A DNA stretch of 64,000 nucleotides from RPQJ01 sp963846885 (GTDB lineage Bacteria > Pseudomonadota > Gammaproteobacteria > Steroidobacterales > Steroidobacteraceae), in the NCBI GenBank assembly GCA_963846885.1, contig CAWJXS010000002.1, forward strand, positions 1 through 64,000, written 5' to 3'. The first letter of the stretch is position 1. Every line of letters begins with the position of its first letter. This document shows, in pieces, positions 35,459 through 45,226 of the stretch. The position numbers and the translations under genes were made by a program. The notes under the pieces were generated by a model that worked only from the letters and a program-made list of their open reading frames with translations, had not been told where the DNA came from and ran no database searches.

Positions 35459-37365
35459 GAGACGGCTCCCAGGCCGAGCACGAGCGCCAGGCCGATCAGC
35501 GCGTAGATCACGTACACCTGCAGTTCGCCGGTCTGCAGGCGCGCGAACAAGCGCGTCGCGCGGGCACCTGCAGCGGCTGTCTGCAGCAGGCTCGTGCGGC
35601 TGAGCGGCGCTTCGACGCCACGTGCGAGGAAGGTAGCGGACAACCAGCCCATGAACCGCACGACGAAGCGGTCATAGAAGGCGTCGAAGTAATAGCCTTC
35701 GCTCACCAGCTGGTGCAGCGGGTGAGTCGCTTTCGCGGACGCTGCGGGCGACGTGCCGCGCCCGTAACGCAGCCAGGCGAGGACGATGCCCGTCAGCGCG
35801 ACCAGCACGGCGACCACCATGAGCAGTGCTTCAGCCGAGTGCGCAACCCCTGCCCGCAGCTGCTCTGCCGCCAGCACGGGAGCGAGGAAATCGAAGAAGG
35901 GAGCACCCACGCCCAGCAGTTCGCGCAACGGCGGCGGCAGCCCGATCCAGCCGGCGACGACCGCGCCCAGCGCGAGCAGCGCGAGCACTGCAGACATCGA
36001 AAGCGGCGGCTCGTGGATGTGGCCTGCCACCTTGGGCTCGACGCGGCTTGCGCCGAAGAACGTGAGGAACACTGCGCGGAACATGTAGAACGCGGTCAGG
36101 AACGAGGCAGCCGTGCCGACGAGCCAGAGGGCCGGTGAACCGTGGGTCGAGGCGTAGGCCGACCAGAGGATGGCGTCCTTGGAGAAGAACCCGGCGAACG
36201 GCGGCAGGCCGCACAGGGCGAGCGTGGCGAGCAGGAACACGCCGAACGTGAACGGCAGGCGTCCTGCCAGTCCGCCCATGCGCCGCATGTCTTCCTCGCC
36301 CGCCAGCGCGTGCAGCACGGCGCCTGCGCCAAGGAACAGGCACGCCTTGAAGAACGCATGCGTGTACAGGTGGAACATGCCGGCCTGGAACGCGCCGACG
36401 CCGCAGGCCATCACCATCAGGCCGATCTGCGACATCGTCGAGTAGGCGAGCACCTTCTTGAGGTTGTACTGCGTCACGCCCATCGTCGCGCCGACCAGCG
36501 CAGTGACGGCGCCGACCCACGCCACGACCGTCATCGCGTCCGGCGCAGCGAGGTACAGGCCGCTCAGTCGCGACAGCAGGTACACGCCGGCCGTCACCAT
36601 CGTGGCCGCGTGGATCAGCGCCGAGACCGGCGTGGGACCGGCCATGGCGTCGGGCAACCACACGTGCAGCGGAATCTGGGCCGACTTGCCGCACGCGCCC
36701 ACCAGCAGCAGCACGCCGATCGCGGTCATCACGCCGTTCGTGGGCGGCGTCGCGCCGAAGTAGGCATTCACGGCCTGGAAGTCGAGCGTGCCTGCGTAGT
36801 ACCAGATCAGGAACATCGCGAGCAGGAAGCCGGTGTCGCCGACGCGGTTCACGACGAACGCCTTGAGGCCTGCGGCAGTCTTGGCCGGATCCTGGAACCA
36901 GAAGCCGATCAGCAGGTACGAAGCGAGGCCGACGCCTTCCCAGCCGATGAACATCATGGGGAGGTTCTTGCCGAGCACCAGCACCAGCATGAAGAACAGG
37001 AAGAGGTTGAGGTAGGCGAAGTAGCGCGCGTAGCCCGGGTCGCCGTGCATGTACCCGATCGAGTACACGTGGATCAGCGTGCCGATGCCGGTCACGACCA
37101 GGCACATCACCGCCGTCACCTGGTCGAAATAGAGCGCGGCCTCGACCTCGAACCTGCCGGTGGCCGCCCAGGTGAACAGCGTTTCCGCGAGCGGCGCCCC
37201 GGTGGCGTTCAGCGTGCTCAACGCGCCGAGCGTGAGCAGGAACGCAGCGGCCGGCAAGGCGCAGGCAATCAGCGACACGACGGCGTGCGGCAAGCGTCGG
37301 CCCAGCAGGCCGTTGACGAGAAAGCCGAGCAGGGGCAGCGCCGGGATGAGGGCGAGCGACGTCAT
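35455..37365 (-). CDS. nuoL: NADH-quinone oxidoreductase subunit L
   Basis: 636 residues, the largest antiporter-like subunit, with about 16 helices and the long lateral helix region at the C-terminal end (ASAKATHPLHQLVSEGYYFDAFYDR). Conserved segments are FIGWEGVGLASYLLIGFWF, KSAQIPLHVWLPDAMAGPTPVSALIHAATMV and KVLAYSTMSQIGLM. It pumps protons at the tip of the membrane arm. It lies 6 bases after nuoK and overlaps nuoM. Confidence 0.97.
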   Translation of the reverse strand: MTSLALIPALPLLGFLVNGLLGRRLPHAVVSLIACALPAAAFLLTLGALSTLNATGAPLAETLFTWAATGRFEVEAALYFDQVTAVMCLVVTGIGTLIHVYSIGYMHGDPGYARYFAYLNLFLFFMLVLVLGKNLPMMFIGWEGVGLASYLLIGFWFQDPAKTAAGLKAFVVNRVGDTGFLLAMFLIWYYAGTLDFQAVNAYFGATPPTNGVMTAIGVLLLVGACGKSAQIPLHVWLPDAMAGPTPVSALIHAATMVTAGVYLLSRLSGLYLAAPDAMTVVAWVGAVTALVGATMGVTQYNLKKVLAYSTMSQIGLMVMACGVGAFQAGMFHLYTHAFFKACLFLGAGAVLHALAGEEDMRRMGGLAGRLPFTFGVFLLATLALCGLPPFAGFFSKDAILWSAYASTHGSPALWLVGTAASFLTAFYMFRAVFLTFFGASRVEPKVAGHIHEPPLSMSAVLALLALGAVVAGWIGLPPPLRELLGVGAPFFDFLAPVLAAEQLRAGVAHSAEALLMVVAVLVALTGIVLAWLRYGRGTSPAASAKATHPLHQLVSEGYYFDAFYDRFVVRFMGWLSATFLARGVEAPLSRTSLLQTAAAGARATRLFARLQTGELQVYVIYALIGLALVLGLGAVS

Positions 37366-37371
37366 GATGGC

Positions 37372-37677
37372 CTAGCCCCTCAGTTCCTGGCCCGCCGCGA
37401 GGTCCAGCGTGCCCCGTCGGCGTACGAGCAGGACCAGCAGGGCCATCGCCAGCGCGATCTCGCACGTGGCGGCGACATAGATGAAGAACGTCATGGCGAC
37501 GCCGTGCAGCGTCTGCGTGTGCGCGGCGGCTGCGACGAAGCTCAGCACCACGGCGTTCAGCATCAGCTCCAGGCTCATGATCACGACCAGCAGGTTGCGG
37601 CGCACCATCACGCCGAGCAGGCCCATTGCAAACAGGGCGACCGCCAGCGCGAGCAGCAGTTCATACCGGTCGATCAT
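37372..37677 (-). CDS. nuoK: NADH-quinone oxidoreductase subunit K
   Basis: 101 residues, three helices, of normal length. The second helix holds the conserved Glu in MSLELMLNAVVLSFV, and another carboxylate lies in VAATCEIALAMALL; both belong to the proton path. ATG 37677 overlaps the nuoJ stop. Confidence 0.95.
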   Translation of the reverse strand: MIDRYELLLALAVALFAMGLLGVMVRRNLLVVIMSLELMLNAVVLSFVAAAAHTQTLHGVAMTFFIYVAATCEIALAMALLVLLVRRRGTLDLAAGQELRG

Positions 37678-38165
37678 GGCGCCTCCCGGATCACGGTCCA
37701 GGCCGCGACGACGCCCACCAGCAGCAGCACGGTCGCGAGCTCGAAGTGCAGCCAGTACTGCTGCATGAACGCAGTGGCGAAAGCGGTGAAGCTGAAGTCG
37801 ACGGTGCCCGATCCCGCGGGCATGCCCGTTGCCGACGGGCCCAGCAGGCGCCACAGCAACAGCGCGACGGCAGTCGCGACCAGCACGCCCGGCACGAGCG
37901 TGCCGGAGAATCGCTGCCGATACGAGGTGTCGCGGTCATCGAGCAGCATGATCGTGTAGACCATGAAGACCATCACTGCGCCGACGTAGATCAGGACCTG
38001 GAACAGGGCGATCACGTGCACTGAGAGGCAGGCATAGATGGCTGCCAGGCAGATCATGTGCGCGACCAGGGCGAGCGCGGCCCGCATCGGCTGGCGCAAC
38101 AGCAGCACGAGCGCCGCAAAGACCAGCGACAGCACGCCGAAGAAGACGATGAAGGCGTCGGTCAT
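37674..38165 (-). CDS. nuoJ: NADH-quinone oxidoreductase subunit J
   Basis: 163 residues with five helices. The segment FQVLIYVGAVMVFMVYTIMLL matches the mobile helix region of NuoJ. ATG 38165 overlaps the nuoI stop (ATGA) and its own stop overlaps nuoK. Confidence 0.95.
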   Translation of the reverse strand: MTDAFIVFFGVLSLVFAALVLLLRQPMRAALALVAHMICLAAIYACLSVHVIALFQVLIYVGAVMVFMVYTIMLLDDRDTSYRQRFSGTLVPGVLVATAVALLLWRLLGPSATGMPAGSGTVDFSFTAFATAFMQQYWLHFELATVLLLVGVVAAWTVIREAP

Positions 38166-38740
38166 GGCGTGCCTCCGTCCGTGTTCGCAGGGGGCGCCGG
38201 CGGGTACGGCTTGCGCGGATCCTTGAGCGGGTGCCACTGCAGCAGCAGGTCCTTGCGTCCCCACATCACGTCCCGGTCGAAGCCCGGCAGGTCCGGCACG
38301 TCCTTCACCATGCGGATCGCGTCTTCCGGGCAAGCCTCGACGCAGAAGCCGCAGAAAATGCAGCGCGAGTAGTCGATCTCGAATCGCAGCGGCGATTTCG
38401 GGTGCGCCGGTTCGCTGAAGTCCGCGGTCGCCTCGATCTCGATGCAGTACGCGGGGCAGGCTGTTGCGCACATGTTGCAGGCGACGCACTGCACCTTGCC
38501 GTCGGCGCGCTGCGTGAGCACGTGCCGGCCGCGGTTGTTGGGGGAGTAATCGGCGCGCGTCTCTTCCGGGTAGTACGTGGTGAGCGCGCCCTTGCGGCCC
38601 GTGATCCACTTCCACATGTTCGCGAAGAACACGCCGCCGGTGATCGACAGCCCGCGCACGATCTCGAAGATGTACAGCTTTTCCCAGAGGCCGAGCGTCG
38701 GCTCGTTCCAGTACTGCTTGCGCGGACGGCGCGGGGTCAC
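38162..38740 (-). CDS. nuoI: NADH-quinone oxidoreductase subunit I
   Basis: 192 residues with two 4Fe-4S motifs, CVACNMCATACP and CIFCGFCVEACP (clusters N6a and N6b), on the quinone-side arm. The start is GTG 38740, which overlaps the nuoH stop in a GTGA; no ATG is available in that stretch. The N-terminal amphipathic helix (FEIVRGLSITGGVFF) contacts the membrane arm. Confidence 0.95.
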   Translation of the reverse strand: MTPRRPRKQYWNEPTLGLWEKLYIFEIVRGLSITGGVFFANMWKWITGRKGALTTYYPEETRADYSPNNRGRHVLTQRADGKVQCVACNMCATACPAYCIEIEATADFSEPAHPKSPLRFEIDYSRCIFCGFCVEACPEDAIRMVKDVPDLPGFDRDVMWGRKDLLLQWHPLKDPRKPYPPAPPANTDGGTP

Positions 38741-39864
38741 AGCGTCCACCAGCGCACCACGGCGGTGACGACCAGGTTCAGGGCGGCGAGCGGCAGCAGG
38801 AACTTCCAGCCCAGGTCCATCAACTGGTCGTAACGGAAGCGCGGGAGGGTCCAGCGCACCTGGATCTGGAAGCAGCCGACGATGAAGACCTTGAGCGAGA
38901 ACATCAGCACCTGCAGCAGCGCCACGCCGAGCGCGCCGATCTCCCAGGTGACGCCGCCGGGGAACGCGAAGCCCCCGGCCGTCAGGAACGGCACGGTGAA
39001 GCCGCCGAAGAACAGCGTGACCACGAGCGCCGAGATGACGACGATCTCGATGAATTCGCTGAGCAGGAACAGGCCCATCTTCATCGAGGTGTATTCGGTG
39101 AAATAACCCGAGATGAGCTCGGATTCGCACTCGGGCAGGTCGAACGGAACGCGCTTGTTCTCGGCGATCGACGCCGTGAGGAACAGCAGGAACGCGAGCG
39201 GCTGCACGACGATGCCCCACACGTTCTGCTGCTGCCACGTGACCATCTCGAACAGGTCGACGGTGCCGTACGTGACCACCATCGCTATGAGCGCGAGGCC
39301 CATCGAGATCTCGTACGAGATCATCTGCGAGGCCGCGCGTGCCGCGCCCAGCATCGAGAACTTGTTGTTCGACGACCAGCCGGCCAGCATCGTGCCGAGG
39401 ATGCCGATGCCGGAGACTGCCAGCACGAAGAGGACGCCGGCATCGAGCGAGGCGATCTGCATGCGATAAGTGCGGTCGCCGAAGAATTCCGCGGCGCCCG
39501 AGCCCGGCTCGAAGAACCGGCCCGGCTGCACCTCGCCGCCGAACGGCACGACTGCAAATACCAGCAGCACAGGCACTGCCGCGAGCCAAGGCGCCAGGTT
39601 GTAGCAGAAGCGGTCGTACGTGGACGGAGTGAAGTTCTCCTTGAGGATCATCTTCAGGCCGTCGGCCGCGCCGTGGAACAAGCCCCACGCGACGATCTTG
39701 ACCTGCGTGAACGGGATGCGCAGGTAAGCGCGGTTGGCGCCGATGCGGTCCGACATCACGGCCGACTGCTTGCGCTCGACCCACGTGAAGATGGTGGCGA
39801 GGCCCAGCAGGAACGCGAGGATGTAGGCGATGTAGACGCCGTGCACGACGATGTCCGGCATCAT
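38737..39864 (-). CDS. nuoH: NADH-quinone oxidoreductase subunit H
   Basis: 375 residues with eight or nine helices. The quinone-chamber loops are present: ERKQSAVMSDRIGANRAYL near the N terminus and FDLPECESELISGYFTEYTSMK. It joins the peripheral and membrane arms. Start overlaps the nuoG stop. Confidence 0.96.
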   Translation of the reverse strand: MMPDIVVHGVYIAYILAFLLGLATIFTWVERKQSAVMSDRIGANRAYLRIPFTQVKIVAWGLFHGAADGLKMILKENFTPSTYDRFCYNLAPWLAAVPVLLVFAVVPFGGEVQPGRFFEPGSGAAEFFGDRTYRMQIASLDAGVLFVLAVSGIGILGTMLAGWSSNNKFSMLGAARAASQMISYEISMGLALIAMVVTYGTVDLFEMVTWQQQNVWGIVVQPLAFLLFLTASIAENKRVPFDLPECESELISGYFTEYTSMKMGLFLLSEFIEIVVISALVVTLFFGGFTVPFLTAGGFAFPGGVTWEIGALGVALLQVLMFSLKVFIVGCFQIQVRWTLPRFRYDQLMDLGWKFLLPLAALNLVVTAVVRWWTL

Positions 39865-41280
39865 GACGCGAGACTCCGGAAGACGTCGGCGGCGTGCTGC
39901 ACGTGCGCCGGCTTCTCGAACAGCGGCTCGAACGCGTTCAGGGTTCCCTCGAAGTTGGTGAACGTTCCCTGGCGCTCATACGTGTTCGAAATGGGCAGCA
40001 CCACCACGGCAGGCCGCTCAGACGGCGTGCCGAACGGGGTCAGGTGGATCCAGCGCGTCACGCCGAGCGGCAACGGTGTGGAGACCTCGCCCCACACCAC
40101 CACCAGGTCATGCCCTGCCGCCGGGTCGAACTCCTGGTCGCCGAAGCGCTCCACGACTCCGCGCCGATTCGGGTTCTTGTCGGCCCGGATGAGCAGGTGG
40201 TCCTCGACCACTTCGCCCGCCACCGGCAGCCAGTCGCGATGCGGATAGGCCGGCACCGCTCCGAGTACCGCCTGCAGCACGTCCAGTTCCTCGTTCGATG
40301 CGTGCGTCGACACCAGCACTGCCGGATTCCGCGCCGTGGACAACAGGCGTTTCGCCGTCGCCATGGCCTCGCCGACGGAGGCCGGCGCGCCGTCCACCAG
40401 CGGGTTCGGCACGCGCTCGCGCGACATCCAGGTGTGCTGGTCGTAACCCTTGTTGCAGAGCCACGGGCCATTGATCGCCGGGTTCTCGCGCGCCGTCGTG
40501 CGATACGCGGTATTCCCCGGCGCGGCGCCGGGCATGTGTTGCTGGCGCACGTTCATGCGCTTCCAGCTCTTGATGCTGCAGCCGCGCGCGCAACCGGTGC
40601 AGACGGAACGCACGGGCTGCAGGAACCAGACCCGGCACTTGTACAGAAAATCGCGCGAGAGCAGGGCCCCGGTCGGGCACAGGTCGATCACGTTGTCGGA
40701 GTACGGGTCGTCGAACTGGCCCGGGACCTGCGCTTCGACGTACGAGTGGTTGCCGCGCTCGACGATGCCGAGCGCGTTGGTGCCGGGAAATCTCGCGCGT
40801 GAAGCGCACGCAGCGGCTGCAGAGGATGCAGCGCTCGTTGTCGAGCGTGATGCGCGGTCCCAGGTCGTGCAGCTTGCGCTTGTGGTGCTTCGGGTCGCGC
40901 GAGATCGACTGCGCGGGCCCGTACTTGTGCTGGTAGTCCTGCAGCCTGCACTCGCCGGCCTTGTCGCAGATGCCGCAGTCGAGCGGGTGGTTGACGAGCA
41001 GGAACTGCAGCACGTCCTCACGCGCTTTCTGCACCTGCTCGACGTTCGTCTCGACGATCATGTTCGGCGCGGCTGCGAGGTTGCACGCAGGCTGCAGCTT
41101 GGGCAGGTTGTTGACCTTGACCAGGCAGATGCGGCAGCTGCCCGCGATGGACAACTTGTCGTGGTAGCAGAAGTGAGGGATGTCGACGCCATGGCGGCGC
41201 GCCGCCTGCAGCACGGTTTCGCCGGGCCGCGCCTCGATCTCGCGCTGGTCGATGGTGAGCTTGATGCCGGTCGTGCTCAT
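39861..41280 (-). CDS. nuoG: NADH-quinone oxidoreductase subunit G, short form, frameshifted
   Basis: About 473 residues after repair, far shorter than E. coli NuoG (908). The N-terminal ferredoxin domain has CYHDKLSIAGSCRICLV with a further Cys in LQPAC, then HPLDCGICDKAGEC and CILCSRC. The frame breaks after RFTREIS near 40788 and resumes at GTNALGIVERGNHS. One extra C, or the loss of two bases from CCCGCGGC, explains it. A further 4Fe-4S motif, CTGCARGCSIKSW, is kept. The molybdopterin-like domain is reduced and ends soon after NFEGTLNAFEP. Starts at ATG 41280, overlapping nuoF. Confidence 0.88.
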
Positions 41281-42557
41281 GGCGCGAGCCTGCCGTCGTG
41301 CAGCGAGCGGCCGTGCGTCACGAAGTGTTCGAACTCGTGACCGAATTTCTTGATGAAGCTGACGACGGGCATCGAGGCCGCGTCGCCGAGCGCGCAGACC
41401 GTGTTGCCCATGATTCCCGTCGGCAGGCGGCGCAGCGTCGCCAGGTCCGCGGCCGTGCCCTGGCCGGCCACGATGCGTTCGAGGATGCGGTTCATCCAGT
41501 CCGTGCCTTCGCGGCAGGGCGTGCACTGCCCGCAGGATTCATGCGCGTAGAAGCGCGACAGCACCTGCAGCAGCCGCACCATGCACGTGCCTTCGGCGAT
41601 CACGATCACCGCGCCCGAGCCGACCATGCTGCCGGCCTTGGTCATGCTCTCCGGATCGAGCGTGAGGCCCTCGATCTCGGCTGCAGTCAGGATCGGCGTG
41701 GAACTGCCGCCCGGGATGACGGCTTTCAGCTTGCGCCCGCCGAGAATGCCGCCGGCGTCATTCATGATCAGTTGCGCCAGCGGATAGCCCGTCGGTCGCT
41801 CGAACAGGCCCGGCTGCTCGACGTGGCCGGAAACGCCGAACAGGCGCGTGCCCGGCGTCTTCCTGATTCCCATCTCGGCGTACGCGGCGGCGCCGTGCGT
41901 CATGATCCACGGCACGGTCGCGAGCGTCTCGACGTTGTTCACGACGGTGGGCTTCTGGTACAGGCCGCGCACCGCGGGGAACGGCGGCTTGTTGCGCGGG
42001 AAGCCTTTCTTGCCTTCCAGCGAATTGATCAGGCTCGATTCCTCGCCGCAGACGTACGCGCCGGCGCCGCGGTGCAGGACGATGTCGCAGGAGAAGCCGC
42101 TGCCGCAGATGTTCTCGCCCAGCAGGCCGGCAGCCCGCGCTTCATCGAGCGCGCCCTGCAGGCGGCGCAGCGGCAGGTCGAACTCGCCGCGAATGTAGGC
42201 AAACGCGTGCCGCACGCGCAGCGCATAGGCGGCGAACAGCATGCCTTCGAGCAGCTGGTGCGGCGAATGCTCGAGGATCCAGCGATCCTTGAACGTGCCG
42301 GGCTCGCCTTCGTCGATGTTGCAGCACAGGTAGACGACGGGGGCGTCCTTCGAGACGAACTCCCACTTGAGGCCCGTCTGGAAGCCGGCGCCGCCGCGAC
42401 CTTGCAGCCCCGACGCCTTGGCCTGTGCGCCGACCTGCGCCGGGGTCATTTCGCGCAGCGCCCGCTCGAGCGCGGCATAGCCGCCGCGCGCGCGGTACTC
42501 GGCGAGCGTATGCGACGTCGCGGTGACCGGAAAACTCATGAACACCGGGCCGCTCAT
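41277..42557 (-). CDS. nuoF: NADH-quinone oxidoreductase subunit F
   Basis: 426 residues. The NADH/FMN site is GRGGAGFQTGLKWEF and CNIDEGEPGTFKDR; the 4Fe-4S (N3) ligands are in ESCGQCTPCREGT with a distal Cys in MGNTVCALGDAA. It oxidises NADH and passes electrons to FMN. ATG 42557 overlaps the nuoE stop; the upstream in-frame ATG (42659) would overlap nuoE by about 100 bases. Confidence 0.97.
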   Translation of the reverse strand: MSGPVFMSFPVTATSHTLAEYRARGGYAALERALREMTPAQVGAQAKASGLQGRGGAGFQTGLKWEFVSKDAPVVYLCCNIDEGEPGTFKDRWILEHSPHQLLEGMLFAAYALRVRHAFAYIRGEFDLPLRRLQGALDEARAAGLLGENICGSGFSCDIVLHRGAGAYVCGEESSLINSLEGKKGFPRNKPPFPAVRGLYQKPTVVNNVETLATVPWIMTHGAAAYAEMGIRKTPGTRLFGVSGHVEQPGLFERPTGYPLAQLIMNDAGGILGGRKLKAVIPGGSSTPILTAAEIEGLTLDPESMTKAGSMVGSGAVIVIAEGTCMVRLLQVLSRFYAHESCGQCTPCREGTDWMNRILERIVAGQGTAADLATLRRLPTGIMGNTVCALGDAASMPVVSFIKKFGHEFEHFVTHGRSLHDGRLAP

Positions 42558-43033
42558 GTCAGCGACTCCAGGATGCGATCGAGCTTCGCTGCGTCGAGCC
42601 GCTCGTGATACGTGCGATTGACCTGCATCGCGGGCGCAGTGCCGCACGAAGCCAGGCATTCGACCGTCTTGAGCGTGAAGCGGCCGTCGGCCGTGGTTTC
42701 ACCGACGCCGATGCCGAGCTTCTGCTGCAGGTGCGCCAGTATGTCTTCCGAGCCGCGCAGCGAGCAGGCGATGTTGCGGCACACCTTGATCACGTACCGG
42801 CCCTGCGGCTCGCGGTCGAACATCGTGTACCACGTGAGCGCCTCGACCACCTGGATCGCGGGCATGCCGATGTATTCGGCGATGCGCACGGCATCGGCCT
42901 CGGTCACGAAGCCCTGCTCGTCCTGCACGCAATGCAGCAGCGGCAACACCAGCGAGGTTTTCATCTCGGGCGGGTACTGGCTGCGCAGCGCGTCGAACCG
43001 GACCAGCAGCGCGGGCGTGAATGCGGTGCTCAT
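42554..43033 (-). CDS. nuoE: NADH-quinone oxidoreductase subunit E
   Basis: 159 residues. A thioredoxin-like 2Fe-2S protein with ligands in KVCRNIACSL and VECLASCGTAPAM (cluster N1a). The N-terminal helical part (LLHCVQDEQGFVTEA) contacts NuoF. Both ends overlap neighbours by 4 bases. Confidence 0.96.
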   Translation of the reverse strand: MSTAFTPALLVRFDALRSQYPPEMKTSLVLPLLHCVQDEQGFVTEADAVRIAEYIGMPAIQVVEALTWYTMFDREPQGRYVIKVCRNIACSLRGSEDILAHLQQKLGIGVGETTADGRFTLKTVECLASCGTAPAMQVNRTYHERLDAAKLDRILESLT

Positions 43034-44241
43034 CGGTCGCACTCCCCGCCGACCATGTTCATCGAGCCGAACGTGGGCACGATGTCGGACACCTGGTGCC
43101 CCTCGAGCAGCGTGTGCATGCCGCCCATGTGCACGAAGCTCGGGGCGCGCACGTGCAGCTTGTACGGACGGCCCGAGCCGTCGCTCACGAGGTAGAAGCC
43201 GAGTTCGCCGTTCGGGGCTTCGTGTGCCGTGTACACCTCGCCCGCGGGCACCTGCACGCCGTCCATGACCAGCTTGAAGTGGTGGATCAGCGATTCGATC
43301 TGGTTGTATACGAGCTCTTTCTCGGGCAGCACGACGCGCGGATCGTCCACGTTGATCGGGCCGCCGGGCAGCCGCTCGATGCACTGGCGCACCATCGCGA
43401 TCGATTCGTCGATCTCGCGCATGCGCACGTAGTAGCGGTCGTAGTTGTCGCCCTTGATGCCGACCGGCACTTCGAAGTCGAGCTCGGGGTACGCCAGGTA
43501 CGGATTGTCCTTGCGCAGGTCCATCGCGAGGCCGGTCGACCGCAGGATCGGGCCCGTATAGCCCCAGTTGAGCGCGTGCTCCGGCGTCATCGCCGCCACG
43601 TCGCGCGTACGGCCGATGAAGATGCGGTTGCGGTCGAGCATGCCGTGGATGCGCTCGAGGTAGCCTTCCGTGAACTGCAGGATTTCCTCGAGGCGCACGA
43701 GCCAGCCGTCCGGCAGGTCGCGCGCGAGGCCGCCGATGCGCACGTACGAATACGTGAGCCGGGCGCCCGACAGGTGGTTCATGTGCTCGAAGATGTAGTC
43801 GCGCACCGTCATCAGGTACAGGAACGCGGTCATGCCGCCCATTTCCATGACGGAGGCCGCGATGCACGTGCAGTGGTCGGCGATGCGGTTGTACTCGGCG
43901 AGCAGCGTGCGCAGCCAGATGCAGCGTGGCGTGAGCTCGATACCCAGCGCTTTCTCCACTGCTTCGGCATAGGCGAAGTTGTTGTTCATCGCCGAGCAGT
44001 AATTGAGCCGGTCGGTGTACGGGATGATGTTGTGGTACGTGTGGTGCTCGGCTTCCTTCTCGAAGCCGCGGTGCAGGTAGCCGCAATGCACGTCTGCGTG
44101 CACGACCTTCTCGCCGTCGATCTCCGCGACGATCTGGATCGTGCCGTGCGTGGCCGGGTGCGACGGGCCGATGTTGACCACCACGTGGTCCGGATGGGCC
44201 GTGTGCTGGAGCGGGCTGCTGACGGGCGGACGGTACTGCAT
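43030..44241 (-). CDS. nuoD: NADH-quinone oxidoreductase subunit D
   Basis: 403 residues, related to hydrogenase large subunits but without nickel ligands. Quinone-site residues are in GPSHPATHG (His) and NIIPYTDRLNYCSAM (Tyr). The segment MGGMTAFLYLMTVRD and the ending VPTFGSMNMVGGECDR are typical. It is separated from nuoC by 11 bases. Confidence 0.97.
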   Translation of the reverse strand: MQYRPPVSSPLQHTAHPDHVVVNIGPSHPATHGTIQIVAEIDGEKVVHADVHCGYLHRGFEKEAEHHTYHNIIPYTDRLNYCSAMNNNFAYAEAVEKALGIELTPRCIWLRTLLAEYNRIADHCTCIAASVMEMGGMTAFLYLMTVRDYIFEHMNHLSGARLTYSYVRIGGLARDLPDGWLVRLEEILQFTEGYLERIHGMLDRNRIFIGRTRDVAAMTPEHALNWGYTGPILRSTGLAMDLRKDNPYLAYPELDFEVPVGIKGDNYDRYYVRMREIDESIAMVRQCIERLPGGPINVDDPRVVLPEKELVYNQIESLIHHFKLVMDGVQVPAGEVYTAHEAPNGELGFYLVSDGSGRPYKLHVRAPSFVHMGGMHTLLEGHQVSDIVPTFGSMNMVGGECDR

Positions 44242-44252
44242 CGTGACGCCGC

Positions 44253-44738
44253 CTATTTCCGGTACGGCACGATGGGTTGCTCGCGCTCCATTGCGTAGTC
44301 CTTGCGCAAGGGATGCCCTTCGAAACCTTCGTACAGCAGGATCGGCCGCAGGTCGGCGTTGCCCGTGAAGCGGATCCCGTACATGTCGTGCACCTCGCGC
44401 TCCATGTAGCGCGCGGCGCCGTAGCTGCCGGTGAGCGTGGGCAGCTCCGCCGACTGCTCGTCCACGCCCAGCTTGAGCCGGATGCGCTGCATCTGCGCGG
44501 GGCACAGGAAGTGGTAGACGACCTCGAAACGCGGCTGGCGTTCCGGGTAATCGATGGCCGTCACGTCCAGGAACAGCGCGCAGCCGTAATCGTCCTTGAG
44601 CCGGGCCACGACCGTCGTGAGGTTCGCCGGCAGCAGGTCGAGCACGAGCATGCCGTGGCTATCCCACGCGCGCTCGTACAGGCCCTGCAAGCCCCCGGTG
44701 ATCGATTCGTAGAACGTCGACAAGATGATCGTGCTCAG
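44253..44738 (-). CDS. nuoC: NADH-quinone oxidoreductase subunit C
   Basis: About 161 residues, with the family block FEVVYHFLCPAQMQRIRLKLGV and ERETHDMYGI-like EREVHDMYGIRFTGN, ending RKDY and PIVPYRK. No ATG or GTG is available before the conserved region. The likely start is CTG 44738, overlapping the nuoB stop (CTGA) just as other pairs here use ATGA; TTG 44723 is the alternative. NuoC sits on the peripheral arm next to NuoD. Confidence 0.9.
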   Translation of the reverse strand: MSTIILSTFYESITGGLQGLYERAWDSHGMLVLDLLPANLTTVVARLKDDYGCALFLDVTAIDYPERQPRFEVVYHFLCPAQMQRIRLKLGVDEQSAELPTLTGSYGAARYMEREVHDMYGIRFTGNADLRPILLYEGFEGHPLRKDYAMEREQPIVPYRK

Positions 44739-45226
44739 GACCGCACGGGTGGCGGCTGCTCCGAGGGCAGGATCGGGTGTTTGTCGTTCGCGATCCTGTC
44801 CTGCAGCATCATGATCGCGTCGATGACCATCTCTGGCCGCGGCGGGCAGCCGGGAACGTAGATGTCGACCGGGATGATCTTGTCCACTCCCTGCACCACC
44901 GAGTAATTGCGATAGAAGCCGCCGCTGGTCGCGCAGGCGCCAAAGGCCATCACCCACTTCGGTTCGCACATCTGGTCGTAGATCTTGCGGATGACCTGGG
45001 CCTGCTTGTGGCTCACCGTGCCCACCACCATCAGCAGGTCGGACTGGCGCGGCGTGAAGCGCGGCAGCGCGGCCCCGAAGCGGTCGGTGTCGTACAGCGT
45101 CGAACTCACCGACATGAACTCCATGCCGCAGCACGCCGTCACGAACGGATACGGGAACAGGCTGAACTTGCGCACCCAGCCGACGAGGTCGTCCTTGCGC
45201 GTCGTCAGGTAATCCATCATCGCCAT
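44735..45226 (-). CDS. nuoB: NADH-quinone oxidoreductase subunit B
   Basis: 163 residues. The N2 4Fe-4S ligands are the Cys pair in VTACCGMEFM plus Cys in FGACATSGGF and VPGCPPRPE. N2 hands electrons to quinone. I use ATG 45226 because GGAG lies 7 bases upstream; ATG 45220 overlaps the nuoA stop and is equally possible. Confidence 0.96.
   Translation of the reverse strand: MAMMDYLTTRKDDLVGWVRKFSLFPYPFVTACCGMEFMSVSSTLYDTDRFGAALPRFTPRQSDLLMVVGTVSHKQAQVIRKIYDQMCEPKWVMAFGACATSGGFYRNYSVVQGVDKIIPVDIYVPGCPPRPEMVIDAIMMLQDRIANDKHPILPSEQPPPVRS

Noticed and set aside
36142..37959. A 605-codon plus-strand frame opposite nuoL-nuoJ
   Set aside because: Gln/Glu/His-rich shadow of membrane-protein coding; no ribosome site or motif.
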